This document shows positions 43,091-50,825 of a DNA stretch of 63,431 nt, piece by piece. The stretch is from contig JAMPEL010000013.1 of NCBI GenBank assembly GCA_023665185.1, positions 1 through 63,431 of the forward strand, written 5' to 3'. Below the pieces are notes generated by a model that searched no databases, had not been told where the DNA came from, and saw only the letters and a program-made list of their open reading frames with translations. The stretch comes from Roseburia sp. GTDB lineage: Bacteria; Bacteroidota; Bacteroidia; Bacteroidales; Bacteroidaceae. Each line of letters opens with the position of its first letter. The stretch's first letter is position 1. Position numbers and translations under genes: made by a program.

Positions 43091-44193
43091 GAATATTAAA
43101 ACCAATCATTTGCGCACTACTCGCAATGACACCAATAATAACAAAGGCAACAGATATCAACACATTCCGTCAGCCCTATCCAGCAGGACAGGCAATGACA
43201 GCCAATCCGAATTTCACGGGGACAGTGTGGATTCATCCCCTGACCAATGAAAAGAATCTCAACGTTCCGATGTTCAATGTGACCTTTGAGTCGGGATGCC
43301 GCAACAAGTGGCACCGCCACAGCGGCGGGCAGATACTTATAGCGACAGCTGGAACGGGATATTATCAGGAGAAAGGCAAACCTGCCCGTCGTCTCTTTCC
43401 CGGCGATATTGTGGAGATAGCTCCTGATGTGGAGCACTGGCATGGTGCTGCTCCCGACAGTTGGTTTGCGCATATCGCCATAGAGTGTAATCCTGACAAT
43501 AATGAGGTTACATGGCTTGAACCTGTCAACGACACTCAATATACCGAAGCAACCGCTAATCAGGTGGTGATAAAAGACCTTTCTGACCATCAGCAAGCGA
43601 TTGTTTCAATCGCATCTTATGCAGCCATTGGCAACACTGATGAGTTGGCACAGGCATTGACGCAGGGGCTGACAGCGGGACTGACCGTTAATGAAACAAG
43701 GGAACTGCTGATACAGGTGTATGCCTATTGCGGTTTTCCGCGATCGCTGACGGCACTCGGTATTTTTAATAATGTGTTGTCTGAGCGTAAGGCAAAAGGT
43801 ATCATAGATAAAGACGGTGAAGCGGCAGCCGTGGTAGATGGCACAGATAAATATGCACTGGGTGCGGAGACATTGAGCCGGCTCTCAGGCATTCCCGTTG
43901 ATGCTCCGGCACCATGGTATCAAGACTTTGCTCCCGGAATAAACTCTTTCTTGAAAGAACATCTTTTTGCCGACATTTTCGGTCGTGGCATTCTTACATA
44001 TACTGACCGTGAGATTGCCACCGTTTCGATGCTCATAGCTCTCGGTGGTGTAGAACCTATGGCTACGGGGCATATCGGTATCTGCCGACACCTCGGTGTT
44101 ACAACAGTTCAGCTCAACGCGTTACTCGACATCGTTGAGCGCAATATGGGCAATCAGCAAGTTGAGCCGATCCGTAAAATTGTGAACAGATGA
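43087..44193 (+). CDS. Exported cupin-carboxymuconolactone decarboxylase fusion
   Basis: 368 residues with signal MRILKPIICALLAMTPIITKA. The N-terminal cupin (about 45-140) has the metal motifs KWHRHSGGQILIATAGTGYYQEKG and APDVEHWHGAAPDSWF. The C-terminal half (about 165-365) holds two carboxymuconolactone decarboxylase/AhpD-like segments (LTAGLTVNETRELLIQVYAYCGFPRSLTAL and LTYTDREIATVSMLIALGGVEPMATGHIGICRHLGVTTVQL). Neither shows the CxxC pair of AhpD. Such fusions occur in cytoplasmic versions; here the protein is exported. Last gene of the rightward redox operon. Confidence 0.88.
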   Translation: MRILKPIICALLAMTPIITKATDINTFRQPYPAGQAMTANPNFTGTVWIHPLTNEKNLNVPMFNVTFESGCRNKWHRHSGGQILIATAGTGYYQEKGKPARRLFPGDIVEIAPDVEHWHGAAPDSWFAHIAIECNPDNNEVTWLEPVNDTQYTEATANQVVIKDLSDHQQAIVSIASYAAIGNTDELAQALTQGLTAGLTVNETRELLIQVYAYCGFPRSLTALGIFNNVLSERKAKGIIDKDGEAAAVVDGTDKYALGAETLSRLSGIPVDAPAPWYQDFAPGINSFLKEHLFADIFGRGILTYTDREIATVSMLIALGGVEPMATGHIGICRHLGVTTVQLNALLDIVERNMGNQQVEPIRKIVNR

Positions 44194-44229
44194 AGAAATC
44201 AGTCCTTTTAGTTCCTGACATTCATGATG

Positions 44230-44545
44230 ATGTCATCATCTACAGAGCTACACGATGCGAAAGGAACCCATTAGGGGCAATACCATAAATCAAAAAGGAA
44301 CAGACAGATAGAGGGTATCACACCTTTGATGATTACAAGGAGGGGGCACGGGAACTTCTGACGAGTGAGCAGGAATTGAAACACAGAAGCAGCCGACTGG
44401 GTTGAGTCGGAAGCTGTGTTTGGGCAAATCAAGGAGTGCGACAAGCTCAGGAGACTAAGGCTGAAAGGTCTGACCAAAACTAAAATCGAGGTCAGCCTGA
44501 AAGCACTTGCCCATAATTAGAGGAAACGAACCCGAACATGAAGTG
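44230..44545 (+). pseudogene. C-terminal remnant of an IS1182-type transposase
   Basis: Frame fragments IKKEQTDRGYHTFDDYKEGARELLTSEQELKHRS (44288-44393) and, one frame over, WVESEAVFGQIKECDKLRRLRLKGLTKTKIEVSLKALAHN then stop (about 44398-44520) match the end of IS1182-type transposases (VESVFGQIK...GL.KV.IE..L.ALAHN). A frameshift and a stop at the 5' side show it is dead. It ends at a 19-bp inverted repeat. Together with the IS4-type relic at 36.8 kb it brackets the exported redox cluster. Confidence 0.8.
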
Positions 44546-44584
44546 CCCCCAAAAAGTTGTATAAAAACTTTTTGGGGGCACTTC
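44540..44584. terminator. 19-bp perfect inverted repeat after the transposase remnant
   Basis: Arms 44540-44558 and 44566-44584 (GAAGTGCCCCCAAAAAGTT), 7-nt loop. It is strong enough to terminate in either direction, and could instead be an IS end. The 44585-44905 leader to oadG holds a possible promoter (44729) and no gene. Confidence 0.65.
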
Positions 44585-44728
44585 ACTTTCATTGTCAGAC
44601 AGCCACTTTTACATTTGGAAAGCAAAATCATCAATAGAAAAAGACAAAAAGAGAAATAGCATCTGTTCTTTTTCACCACAAACAGCAAATCCAAAAGACT
44701 TATTGCATATAATTCAAATAAAAATAAG

Positions 44729-44736
44729 TAAATTTG
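44729..44736 (+). promoter_or_regulatory. Candidate -7 element for the oad operon
   Basis: TAAATTTG followed by C; predicts a leader of about 160 nt before oadG. ATTG at 44702-44705 is a weak -33 match. Confidence 0.5.
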
Positions 44737-44905
44737 CAGCTATCATAAGAAGCGTACTTTTTGATGTAGAATGACAATATTTACAAGATTCACTCTATTT
44801 GATAAATAAATGCCATAGACATTCAAAAAAGACTATTTCAAAGACAGCAAAAACATACAAGTGTAAATAATTAAGGTAAAATAAACAAACAAAACACACT
44901 CAAAC

Positions 44906-45169
44906 ATGGAAGAATCAATATTCGGAGCATTACAGCTCTTGGTTGTAGGTATGATTACAGTCTTCCTCATTCTAACGATTGTCATCAACCTCGGAAAATG
45001 CTTGATCGTACTTGTCAATAAGTTTGCTCCTGCTGAAGAAACCAGTCAGAAAAAGAAACCGACAGCAACAGCAACACCTATTGACGTTAATACGCAAGCT
45101 ATAATAAAAGCTACAGTTGACAAGCTTACAAATGGGAAAGGTTCTGTAACCAACATCACAAAAATGTGA
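44906..45169 (+). CDS. oadG: Oxaloacetate decarboxylase gamma subunit
   Basis: 87 residues: one N-terminal membrane helix (ALQLLVVGMITVFLILTIVINLGKCLIVLVNK, about 8-40) and a polar C-terminal tail (TSQKKKPTATATPIDVNTQAIIKATVDKL), the OadG layout. OadG holds the Na+-pumping decarboxylase together and anchors the alpha subunit. First gene of oadG-oadA-oadB. Confidence 0.9.
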   Translation: MEESIFGALQLLVVGMITVFLILTIVINLGKCLIVLVNKFAPAEETSQKKKPTATATPIDVNTQAIIKATVDKLTNGKGSVTNITKM

Positions 45170-45256
45170 TTTTCCCTATATGGAACAAGCTTTGTAGAAA
45201 GGGACATACAAAAAAGAAATTTAATCCAAGTATAAAAATAATCATTATAAAACGAC

Positions 45257-47092
45257 ATGAATAAAGAAGTGAAGTTTAGTCTGGTTTTCCGTGACATGTG
45301 GCAAAGTGCCGGTAAATACCAGCCACGCGTAGACCAATTGGTAAAAGTTGCTCCAGCAATTATAAAGATGGGATGTTTCGACCGTGTAGAAACTAACGGA
45401 GGAGGTTTTGAGCAAGTAAATCTTCTTTTCGGAGAGAATCCTAACAAGGCGGTACGTGAATGGACACGTCCATTCCATGAGGCAGGAATACAGACACACA
45501 TGCTCGACCGCGCACTAAACGCATTGCGTATGAGTCCATGTCCAAAAGATTTGAGAAAACTGTTCTACAAGGTAAAAAAAGCACAAGGGACAGACATCAC
45601 AAGAATTTTCTGCGGTCTTAATGACACACGTAACATCATACCTTCTATCGAATATGCCAAAGCAGCTGGCATGATTGCACAGGCTTCGCTCTGCATTACT
45701 CACTCCCCTATCCATACAGTAGAATATTATGTAGACCTTGCCAAGCAACTAATCGATGCCGGTGCAGATGAGATATGCCTCAAGGATATGGCAGGTATAG
45801 GACGTCCGGAATCTCTCGGAAAGATTACAGCTGGCATAAAAGCATATAAAAAAGACATTATCATACAATACCACTCACATGCCGGTCCAGGATTCAATAT
45901 GGCATCAATCCTTGAAGTCTGCAAAAATGGTTGTGATTATGTTGACACGGCAGTGGCTCCATTAGCATGGGGTACAGGACATGCAGACATCATAGCAGTA
46001 CAGGAGATGTTGAAAGACGCAGGTTTCAAAGTTAAAGACATAAATATGGAAGCCTACATGGAAGTACGTACACAGATTCAAGAGATGATGGACGACTTCC
46101 TCGGATATTATTGTCCAGACTTGAACCGTCTCAACAACTCCCTCCTTGTTAAGCCGGGACTTCCGGGAGGTATGATGGGTTCACTGATGACTGACCTTGA
46201 GGAAAACCTTACTTCACTAAACAAATGGAAAGTAAAACATGGCCAGAAAGAACTTACCACAGATGAAATTCTTGTGAAGCTTTTCGATGAGGTGGCATAC
46301 GTATGGCCAAAAGTAGGATATCCGTGTCTTGTAACTCCATTCAGCCAATATGTCAAGAATCTTGCTCTGATGAATGTCATTCAGATGGAAAAAGGAAAAG
46401 AACGCTGGTCAATGATTGCCGACAACATTTGGGATATGATTCTTGGCAAGAGCGGACGTCTGCCAGGTCCTGTAGCACCGGAAATTATCGAAATGGCAAA
46501 AGCCGAAGGACGACAGTTCATGGACAGCGACCCACAGGCTAACTATCCGGATGATCTTGAAGACTACCGTAAGAAAATGCAAGAAAAAGGATGGGAACTT
46601 GGAGCAGATGATGAGGAGTTGTTTGAATATTCAATGCATCCGACACAGTACGAGGCTTACAAAAGCGGCAAAGCAAAAGCTGATTTTGAAGCTGATTTGG
46701 CAAAACGTAAAGAGGCCAAGAATGCTCCAAAAGGCACTTCCGAACTTCCAAAGAGCATTACAGTCAATGTAAACGGACAAAATTACAAAGTAGACATTGC
46801 ATACGGCGATGAAAAACCTAACACTCCAACAGCAGCACCAGCTAATGCTCCTGTTGGTGAAGGCGCGGATCTTCTTGCACCGCTTGAAGGAAAATTCTAC
46901 CGTGTAAAAGATTCTAACGAGACACCGAAAAATGTAGGTGATGCTGTAAAGAACGGTGATGTAGTCGGATATATTGAGGCAATGAAGACTTACAATGCCA
47001 TCCGTGCAGACCGCGATGGTGTAATTACTGCAATTCTCGTCAATTCCGGTGATTCCGTTGAAGAAGATGATGTAATCATGAAAATCGGATAA
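45257..47092 (+). CDS. oadA: Oxaloacetate decarboxylase alpha subunit with fused biotin carrier domain
   Basis: 611 residues. The carboxyltransferase barrel (about 1-300) has SLVFRDMWQ, the metal/lysine region EICLKDMAGIGRP and YHSHAGPGFN. A helical conserved carboxylase domain follows (about 310-460), then a linker rich in Ala/Pro (about 520-540), then a biotinyl domain ending VGYIEAMKTYNAIRADRDG with the biotin lysine at K577. It transfers CO2 from oxaloacetate to biotin; OadB then decarboxylates it while exporting Na+. The barrel N-terminus (FDRVETNGGGFEQVN) differs from the classical ETWGGATFD, typical of a Bacteroidetes branch; a related carboxylase or decarboxylase activity cannot be excluded. 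Confidence 0.92.
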   Translation: MNKEVKFSLVFRDMWQSAGKYQPRVDQLVKVAPAIIKMGCFDRVETNGGGFEQVNLLFGENPNKAVREWTRPFHEAGIQTHMLDRALNALRMSPCPKDLRKLFYKVKKAQGTDITRIFCGLNDTRNIIPSIEYAKAAGMIAQASLCITHSPIHTVEYYVDLAKQLIDAGADEICLKDMAGIGRPESLGKITAGIKAYKKDIIIQYHSHAGPGFNMASILEVCKNGCDYVDTAVAPLAWGTGHADIIAVQEMLKDAGFKVKDINMEAYMEVRTQIQEMMDDFLGYYCPDLNRLNNSLLVKPGLPGGMMGSLMTDLEENLTSLNKWKVKHGQKELTTDEILVKLFDEVAYVWPKVGYPCLVTPFSQYVKNLALMNVIQMEKGKERWSMIADNIWDMILGKSGRLPGPVAPEIIEMAKAEGRQFMDSDPQANYPDDLEDYRKKMQEKGWELGADDEELFEYSMHPTQYEAYKSGKAKADFEADLAKRKEAKNAPKGTSELPKSITVNVNGQNYKVDIAYGDEKPNTPTAAPANAPVGEGADLLAPLEGKFYRVKDSNETPKNVGDAVKNGDVVGYIEAMKTYNAIRADRDGVITAILVNSGDSVEEDDVIMKIG

Positions 47093-47112
47093 TCTTAAGT
47101 TTTTAAGTTTAT

Positions 47113-47180
47113 AAGTTTGTCGGTTCTTCAATCTTACATTGTCATACAATCACATGTATGTATTGAGAACTGACAAACTT
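47113..47180 (+). promoter_or_regulatory. Imperfect hairpin between oadA and oadB
   Basis: AAGTTTGTCGGTTCTT (47113-47128) pairs imperfectly with AGAACTGACAAACTT (47166-47180), surrounded by repeated AAGTTT/AAACTTA motifs. It may modulate oadB expression or stabilise mRNA; no U-run. Confidence 0.45.
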
Positions 47181-47238
47181 AGGAACTGAGAACAAAAAAA
47201 TAAAAACTCAAACAAAGACTTACAAACTTAAAGACAAA

Positions 47239-48474
47239 ATGAACGAAATATTCAACAATCTATATGAAATGACGGCTTTCAGCAATTTGATTGCCGATCC
47301 GTCTTATCTTATAATGTACGCTATAGCATTTGTACTATTGTATCTTGGTATAGTCAAACATTATGAGCCATTGCTGCTAATTCCCATTGCATTCGGTGTG
47401 TTGATAGCCAACTTCCCAGGTGGCGAGATGGGGGTACTTCAAGCAACAGAAACAGGAGAAATCATCAAGGATGGCAAAGTGTACAATATTTGGGAAATGT
47501 CACTTCCTGCCATCGCACATGATTTGGGTCTGATGAACTTTCTTTATTACATGTTGATTAAGACCGGCTTCCTTCCCCCAATCATTTTCATGGGAGTAGG
47601 TGCACTGACCGACTTCGGACCAATGCTTCGCAACCTCCGTCTTTCCATTTTTGGGGCCGCAGCACAGCTCGGAATCTTCGCAGTGCTTCTATGCTCATTC
47701 CTCATGGGCTTCACTTTGAAAGAAGCAGCGTCACTTGGCATTATCGGAGGTGCGGACGGTCCAACAGCCATCTATACAACAATCAAACTGGCTCCACACC
47801 TTCTTGGTCCGATAGCCATTGCCGCATACTCATACATGGCACTTGTACCTGTAATCATTCCTTTGGTTGTCAAACTGACTTGCTCAAAGAAAGAGCTTAT
47901 GATAAACATGAAGGAGCAGGACAAGCTTTATCCAAGCAAAAACGAGATAAAGAACATGCGGGTGATAAAGATTATATTCCCTATCGCAGTGACTACAGTT
48001 GTTGCCATTTTTGTACCTTCCGCAGTGAGTCTGATAGGTATGCTTATGTTCGGTAACCTGCTAAAGGAAATCGGTTCTGACACCAGCCGTTTGTTCGACA
48101 CTGTCAGCAACAGTATCATGAACACAGCCACTGTATTCCTCGGACTTTGTGTAGGTGCGACAATGACAGTACAGGCATTCCTCAACTGGACAACAATAGG
48201 CATTGTGGTAGGTGGATTCCTTGCTTTCGCTCTGTCTATCACTTCCGGCATCATGATGGTCAAGGTTGTAAATATTTTCTCAAAGAAGAAAATCAATCCA
48301 CTTATTGGTGCTACCGGACTTTCAGCCGTCCCAATGGCAAGCCGTGTATGTAATGAAATTGCAACTAAATACGACCCTAAAAATCACGTGCTCAACTACT
48401 GTATGTCTTCAAACATATCAGGTGTTATTGGTTCTGCGGTAGCAGCAGGTGTACTTATATCTTTCCTTTCGTAG
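47239..48474 (+). CDS. oadB: Oxaloacetate decarboxylase beta subunit (Na+ pump)
   Basis: 411-residue integral membrane subunit that couples decarboxylation of carboxybiotin to Na+ export. Family motifs are clear: PLLLIPIAFGVLIANFP, PPIIFMGVGALTDFGPMLRNLRL (region IIIa type), IGIIGGADGPTAIYTT (the GGADGPT Na+/carboxybiotin motif) and NPLIGATGLSAVPMASRVCNEIATKYDPKNHVLNYCMSSNISGVIGSAVAAG (helix VIII region). Full length. Operon ends in a strong terminator. Confidence 0.97.
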   Translation: MNEIFNNLYEMTAFSNLIADPSYLIMYAIAFVLLYLGIVKHYEPLLLIPIAFGVLIANFPGGEMGVLQATETGEIIKDGKVYNIWEMSLPAIAHDLGLMNFLYYMLIKTGFLPPIIFMGVGALTDFGPMLRNLRLSIFGAAAQLGIFAVLLCSFLMGFTLKEAASLGIIGGADGPTAIYTTIKLAPHLLGPIAIAAYSYMALVPVIIPLVVKLTCSKKELMINMKEQDKLYPSKNEIKNMRVIKIIFPIAVTTVVAIFVPSAVSLIGMLMFGNLLKEIGSDTSRLFDTVSNSIMNTATVFLGLCVGATMTVQAFLNWTTIGIVVGGFLAFALSITSGIMMVKVVNIFSKKKINPLIGATGLSAVPMASRVCNEIATKYDPKNHVLNYCMSSNISGVIGSAVAAGVLISFLS

Positions 48475-48495
48475 GAATTGCATATTTATCTTATT

Positions 48496-48539
48496 AAAAA
48501 GGAAGTAAACATCTATAAGCAGATGTTTACTTCCTTTTT
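48496..48539 (+). terminator. Strong rho-independent terminator of the oad operon
   Basis: Perfect 19-bp arms 48496-48514/48521-48539 (core GGAAGTAAACATCT), 6-nt loop, T-run at the 3' end. The 48540-48710 spacer after it shows nothing else. Confidence 0.92.
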
Positions 48540-48747
48540 TAGGTTCATCCGGCATTTTGAGTGATATGCGATACACTGTGGGATAGCCCTTAATATATTA
48601 CAGCGTCTCCATATATCCATTGCATCGCTTGTATGTGCTTTAAAACGGAAGTCTCAAACCTGAGCCATTCTGCCGCGCATATTGCAGGACAACAGTATGC
48701 GGGCAAGGGCTGTTTTGACATTATGTCACTTTGGACGGAAGGCGAAT

Positions 48748-49337
48748 TTTAACATTTGAGGCGGCTGTCGGCTTTGAGCTGGTACTTGATTTTCGGATGC
48801 ATTATTGGTAAATAATTGATAATCAGTCAAATATATTTTTAGCGAAAAGTATGCGGTTTTAGACGTAAAACGCATGGTAAGAGTCAAAATAGGACGCATT
48901 GATAATCAGTGAGTTATGAAAATTTTGTCTTAAAAAAGTCTTTTTCCGGGTGCAGAATCCATTTTTGTTTTTCGGAGCATGGAAAAGGCGGCTGTCGTCT
49001 TTTTGAGGAAACAATTGGGAAAAAAGCCCGATTTTGGGGCAAAAAACGGGCTTTGAAAATTTTGTGCGCCTTGAAAATAAATTTCGTTCACCTTGCGAAA
49101 AAAATCAGTGTGCCTTGGAAATAAATTTTCAGCACCTTGTAATTTTGGGTTTTACTGGGCTTTTGGGTGGAAAAGGTGTGTTTGGGGTTGAAATTCTATA
49201 TCTTTTAGTCGCGCAGATTGTCCTGTTTGTCTGCTCGGTTTTCGAGGTTTGAAAACCTCCGTAGAATCGCGTTTTTGCAACCGAGGTAAGGTTCGGTTCA
49301 TTTTGAGGCGATTCTACGAAGACGGGATTTAACATAT
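48748..49337 (+). repeat. Large intergenic repeat element, copy 2 (opposite orientation to copy 1)
   Basis: Aligns along its full length with the reverse complement of 24545-25133. Terminal TTTAACAT sequences at 48748 and 49328; TTGATAATCAGT at about 48815 and 48899 (direct repeats here, whereas copy 1 has them inverted); CCTTG array; terminal hairpin GTAGAATCGC (49261-49270)/GCGATTCTAC (49308-49317). Weak similarity begins earlier, near 48712. Landmarks and spacing are conserved despite many scattered substitutions, so the copies are old or belong to a large family. It lies between the oad terminator and the 36-bp repeat pair. Confidence 0.85.
49069..49139 (+). repeat. 22-nt periodic array inside repeat copy 2
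   Basis: CCTTG begins at 49069, 49091, 49113 and 49135, exactly 22 nt apart, as in copy 1. Fillers alternate AATAAATTT- and AAAAATCAG-like sequence in the same order. Confidence 0.85.
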
Positions 49338-49405
49338 CAAATTGTCAGGAACATTCAATATTTGTCTGCATTTTAACAGTATTGTATTATTGTGTTTGAC
49401 ACACT

Positions 49406-49542
49406 CCTCCGTCACTTCGTGACACCTCCCCTAACTTAGGGGAGGAACCAAGTTACCGTATTTGCAGAGAAACTAACATATTGATTAACAAGGTATATAG
49501 CTCCTACCCTAAGTTAGGGGAGGTGTCACGAAGTGACGGAGG
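49406..49542. repeat. Pair of 36-bp perfect inverted repeats with 65-bp spacer
   Basis: 49406-49441 and 49507-49542 are exact reverse complements. Each unit itself folds: GTCACTTCGTGAC and CCCCTAACTTAGGGG hairpins. A third identical copy is at 63387-63422. The 65-bp spacer has no -7/-33 promoter pair. Similar CTCCGTCA...CTCCCC repeats are, to my knowledge, common in gut bacteria. Confidence 0.85.
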
Positions 49543-49543
49543 T

Positions 49544-49630
49544 GTCTGTCTGATTTTATCTAAAAACACACTTACAAAAAGTAAAGGAGTCTGTCTGATT
49601 TCATCTAAGACATACTTACAAAAAGTCAAA
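49544..49630 (+). repeat. Tandem pair of ~45-bp units next to the 36-bp repeat
   Basis: GTCTGTCTGATT...CTTACAAAAAGT occurs at 49544-49588 and again from 49589, period 45. A third unit, reversed, is at 63347-63385, also touching a 36-bp repeat, so the two repeats travel together. The 49631-49754 remainder shows no feature. Confidence 0.8.
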
Positions 49631-49754
49631 AAAACTCTGTCCAAATACAAAAAAACATCCGTCAAGAGCATATTTACCAACCTCCCACACATATTACAAG
49701 ACATCAGTCTCCCCATGAAAATGCCGACAAGAGTGATTGACACTCCTTGCGGCA

Positions 49755-50603
49755 TCAGCGTCGAAACTCAGAAGGTCCAGTTCCAGTATGTTTCTTAAAC
49801 CATTTTCCGAAATAAGACTGTGTTGGAAAATTCAAATATTCCGAGATTTCTTTTACCGACATATTGGTATTGCCCAAAAGCCTTTTCGCCTCCGCCAGCA
49901 AAGCATTGGCAATCCACCAGCTTGGTGTCTTTCCTGAACGGTTCTTTATGATAGTAGAAAAATAACGGGTTGTGACAAACTGCCTTTCGGCATAAAATGC
50001 CACCTCATGCTCTTTCTTGTAATGCCGGTAAAGCATGGATATGAACTTCTGCACGACCTCTTCATTTCTGTCTACATGCACTTTATCGGCATCTATGCTG
50101 ATATAGAAAGAAACAATCTCCAGAAGCAGGCAGTTGCCCAAAAGCTCTGTCTGTAGACTGCTGATTTGAATAGCATGCATTTCTTCCGACATTCCGGCAA
50201 ACCGCTTATGCTTCTCAATATGCTCACAATAAAGTCTGATATACATTTTCAAGGAAGAAGCCTGACATTCAGTCAGCACCGCCACAGGCTTTCTGCGGAT
50301 AAGCAACAGACGGTTGATGTCCGACACTTTATATAACAAAGGCTGTACAGTCTCAAAATCGGCATCAAGCACAAATCCTGAGAAATCGGAACTTTTGCTT
50401 TTTATATGAATCAATGAATTTGGGAAATATACAATCATCATGCAAGCACTCAGACTGTAATCAATCCCGTCAATATTGAGTTCCATACATCCGGAGGCAC
50501 AAAACACCATACCAGAGTATTCTATCTGCACCGGATATTCTTCCGCACCAAGAATATCCTTGTCTGTATTGTCCAAAGACCGATATATCACTTTATTGAC
50601 CAT
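49755..50603 (-). CDS. AraC family transcriptional regulator
   Basis: 282 residues: an N-terminal cupin-like sensor (SGMVFCASGCMELNIDGIDYSLSACMMIVYFPNSLIHI) and a C-terminal double helix-turn-helix (about 180-282): FISMLYRHYKKEHEVAFYAERQFVTTRYFSTIIKNRSGKTPSWWIANALLAEAKRLLGNTNMSVKEISEYLNFPTQSYFGKWFKKHTGTGPSEFRR, the AraC signature. It is transcribed divergently from the RND efflux operon across about 220 bp, so it most likely controls that operon. The inducer is unknown. Confidence 0.93.
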   Translation of the reverse strand: MVNKVIYRSLDNTDKDILGAEEYPVQIEYSGMVFCASGCMELNIDGIDYSLSACMMIVYFPNSLIHIKSKSSDFSGFVLDADFETVQPLLYKVSDINRLLLIRRKPVAVLTECQASSLKMYIRLYCEHIEKHKRFAGMSEEMHAIQISSLQTELLGNCLLLEIVSFYISIDADKVHVDRNEEVVQKFISMLYRHYKKEHEVAFYAERQFVTTRYFSTIIKNRSGKTPSWWIANALLAEAKRLLGNTNMSVKEISEYLNFPTQSYFGKWFKKHTGTGPSEFRR

Positions 50604-50785
50604 ACTACCATTTAAATTTAAAGCAAGAAAAACGGATATTTTCTTTACCTCGAAATATCATTACATACAAAATAACCAAAAAGTCAGGTTTTTCGCAACA
50701 AAAAAAACAGATATTTGTTATCATATCATACTTTTTGACCAATGAATAGTATATAATAGCCTTTACAGAAAAATAAAAGTGATAT

Positions 50786-50793
50786 AATTTTGC
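50786..50793 (+). promoter_or_regulatory. Candidate -7 element for the RND efflux operon
   Basis: TAATTTTG followed by C, 32 bp upstream of the adaptor start. A TTTG -33 is not present, as expected for a promoter that needs an activator such as the divergent AraC protein. Confidence 0.5.
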
Positions 50794-50825
50794 AACAAGA
50801 AAATAAAGCAAGACACAATAAGAGT

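Noticed and set aside
49442..49506. Invertible promoter between the 36-bp inverted repeats
   Set aside because: The 65-bp spacer lacks a TTTG/TAnnTTTG pair facing either neighbour.
49406..49542. CRISPR array
   Set aside because: Only one inverted pair and short tandem units; no regular direct repeats with unique spacers and no cas genes.
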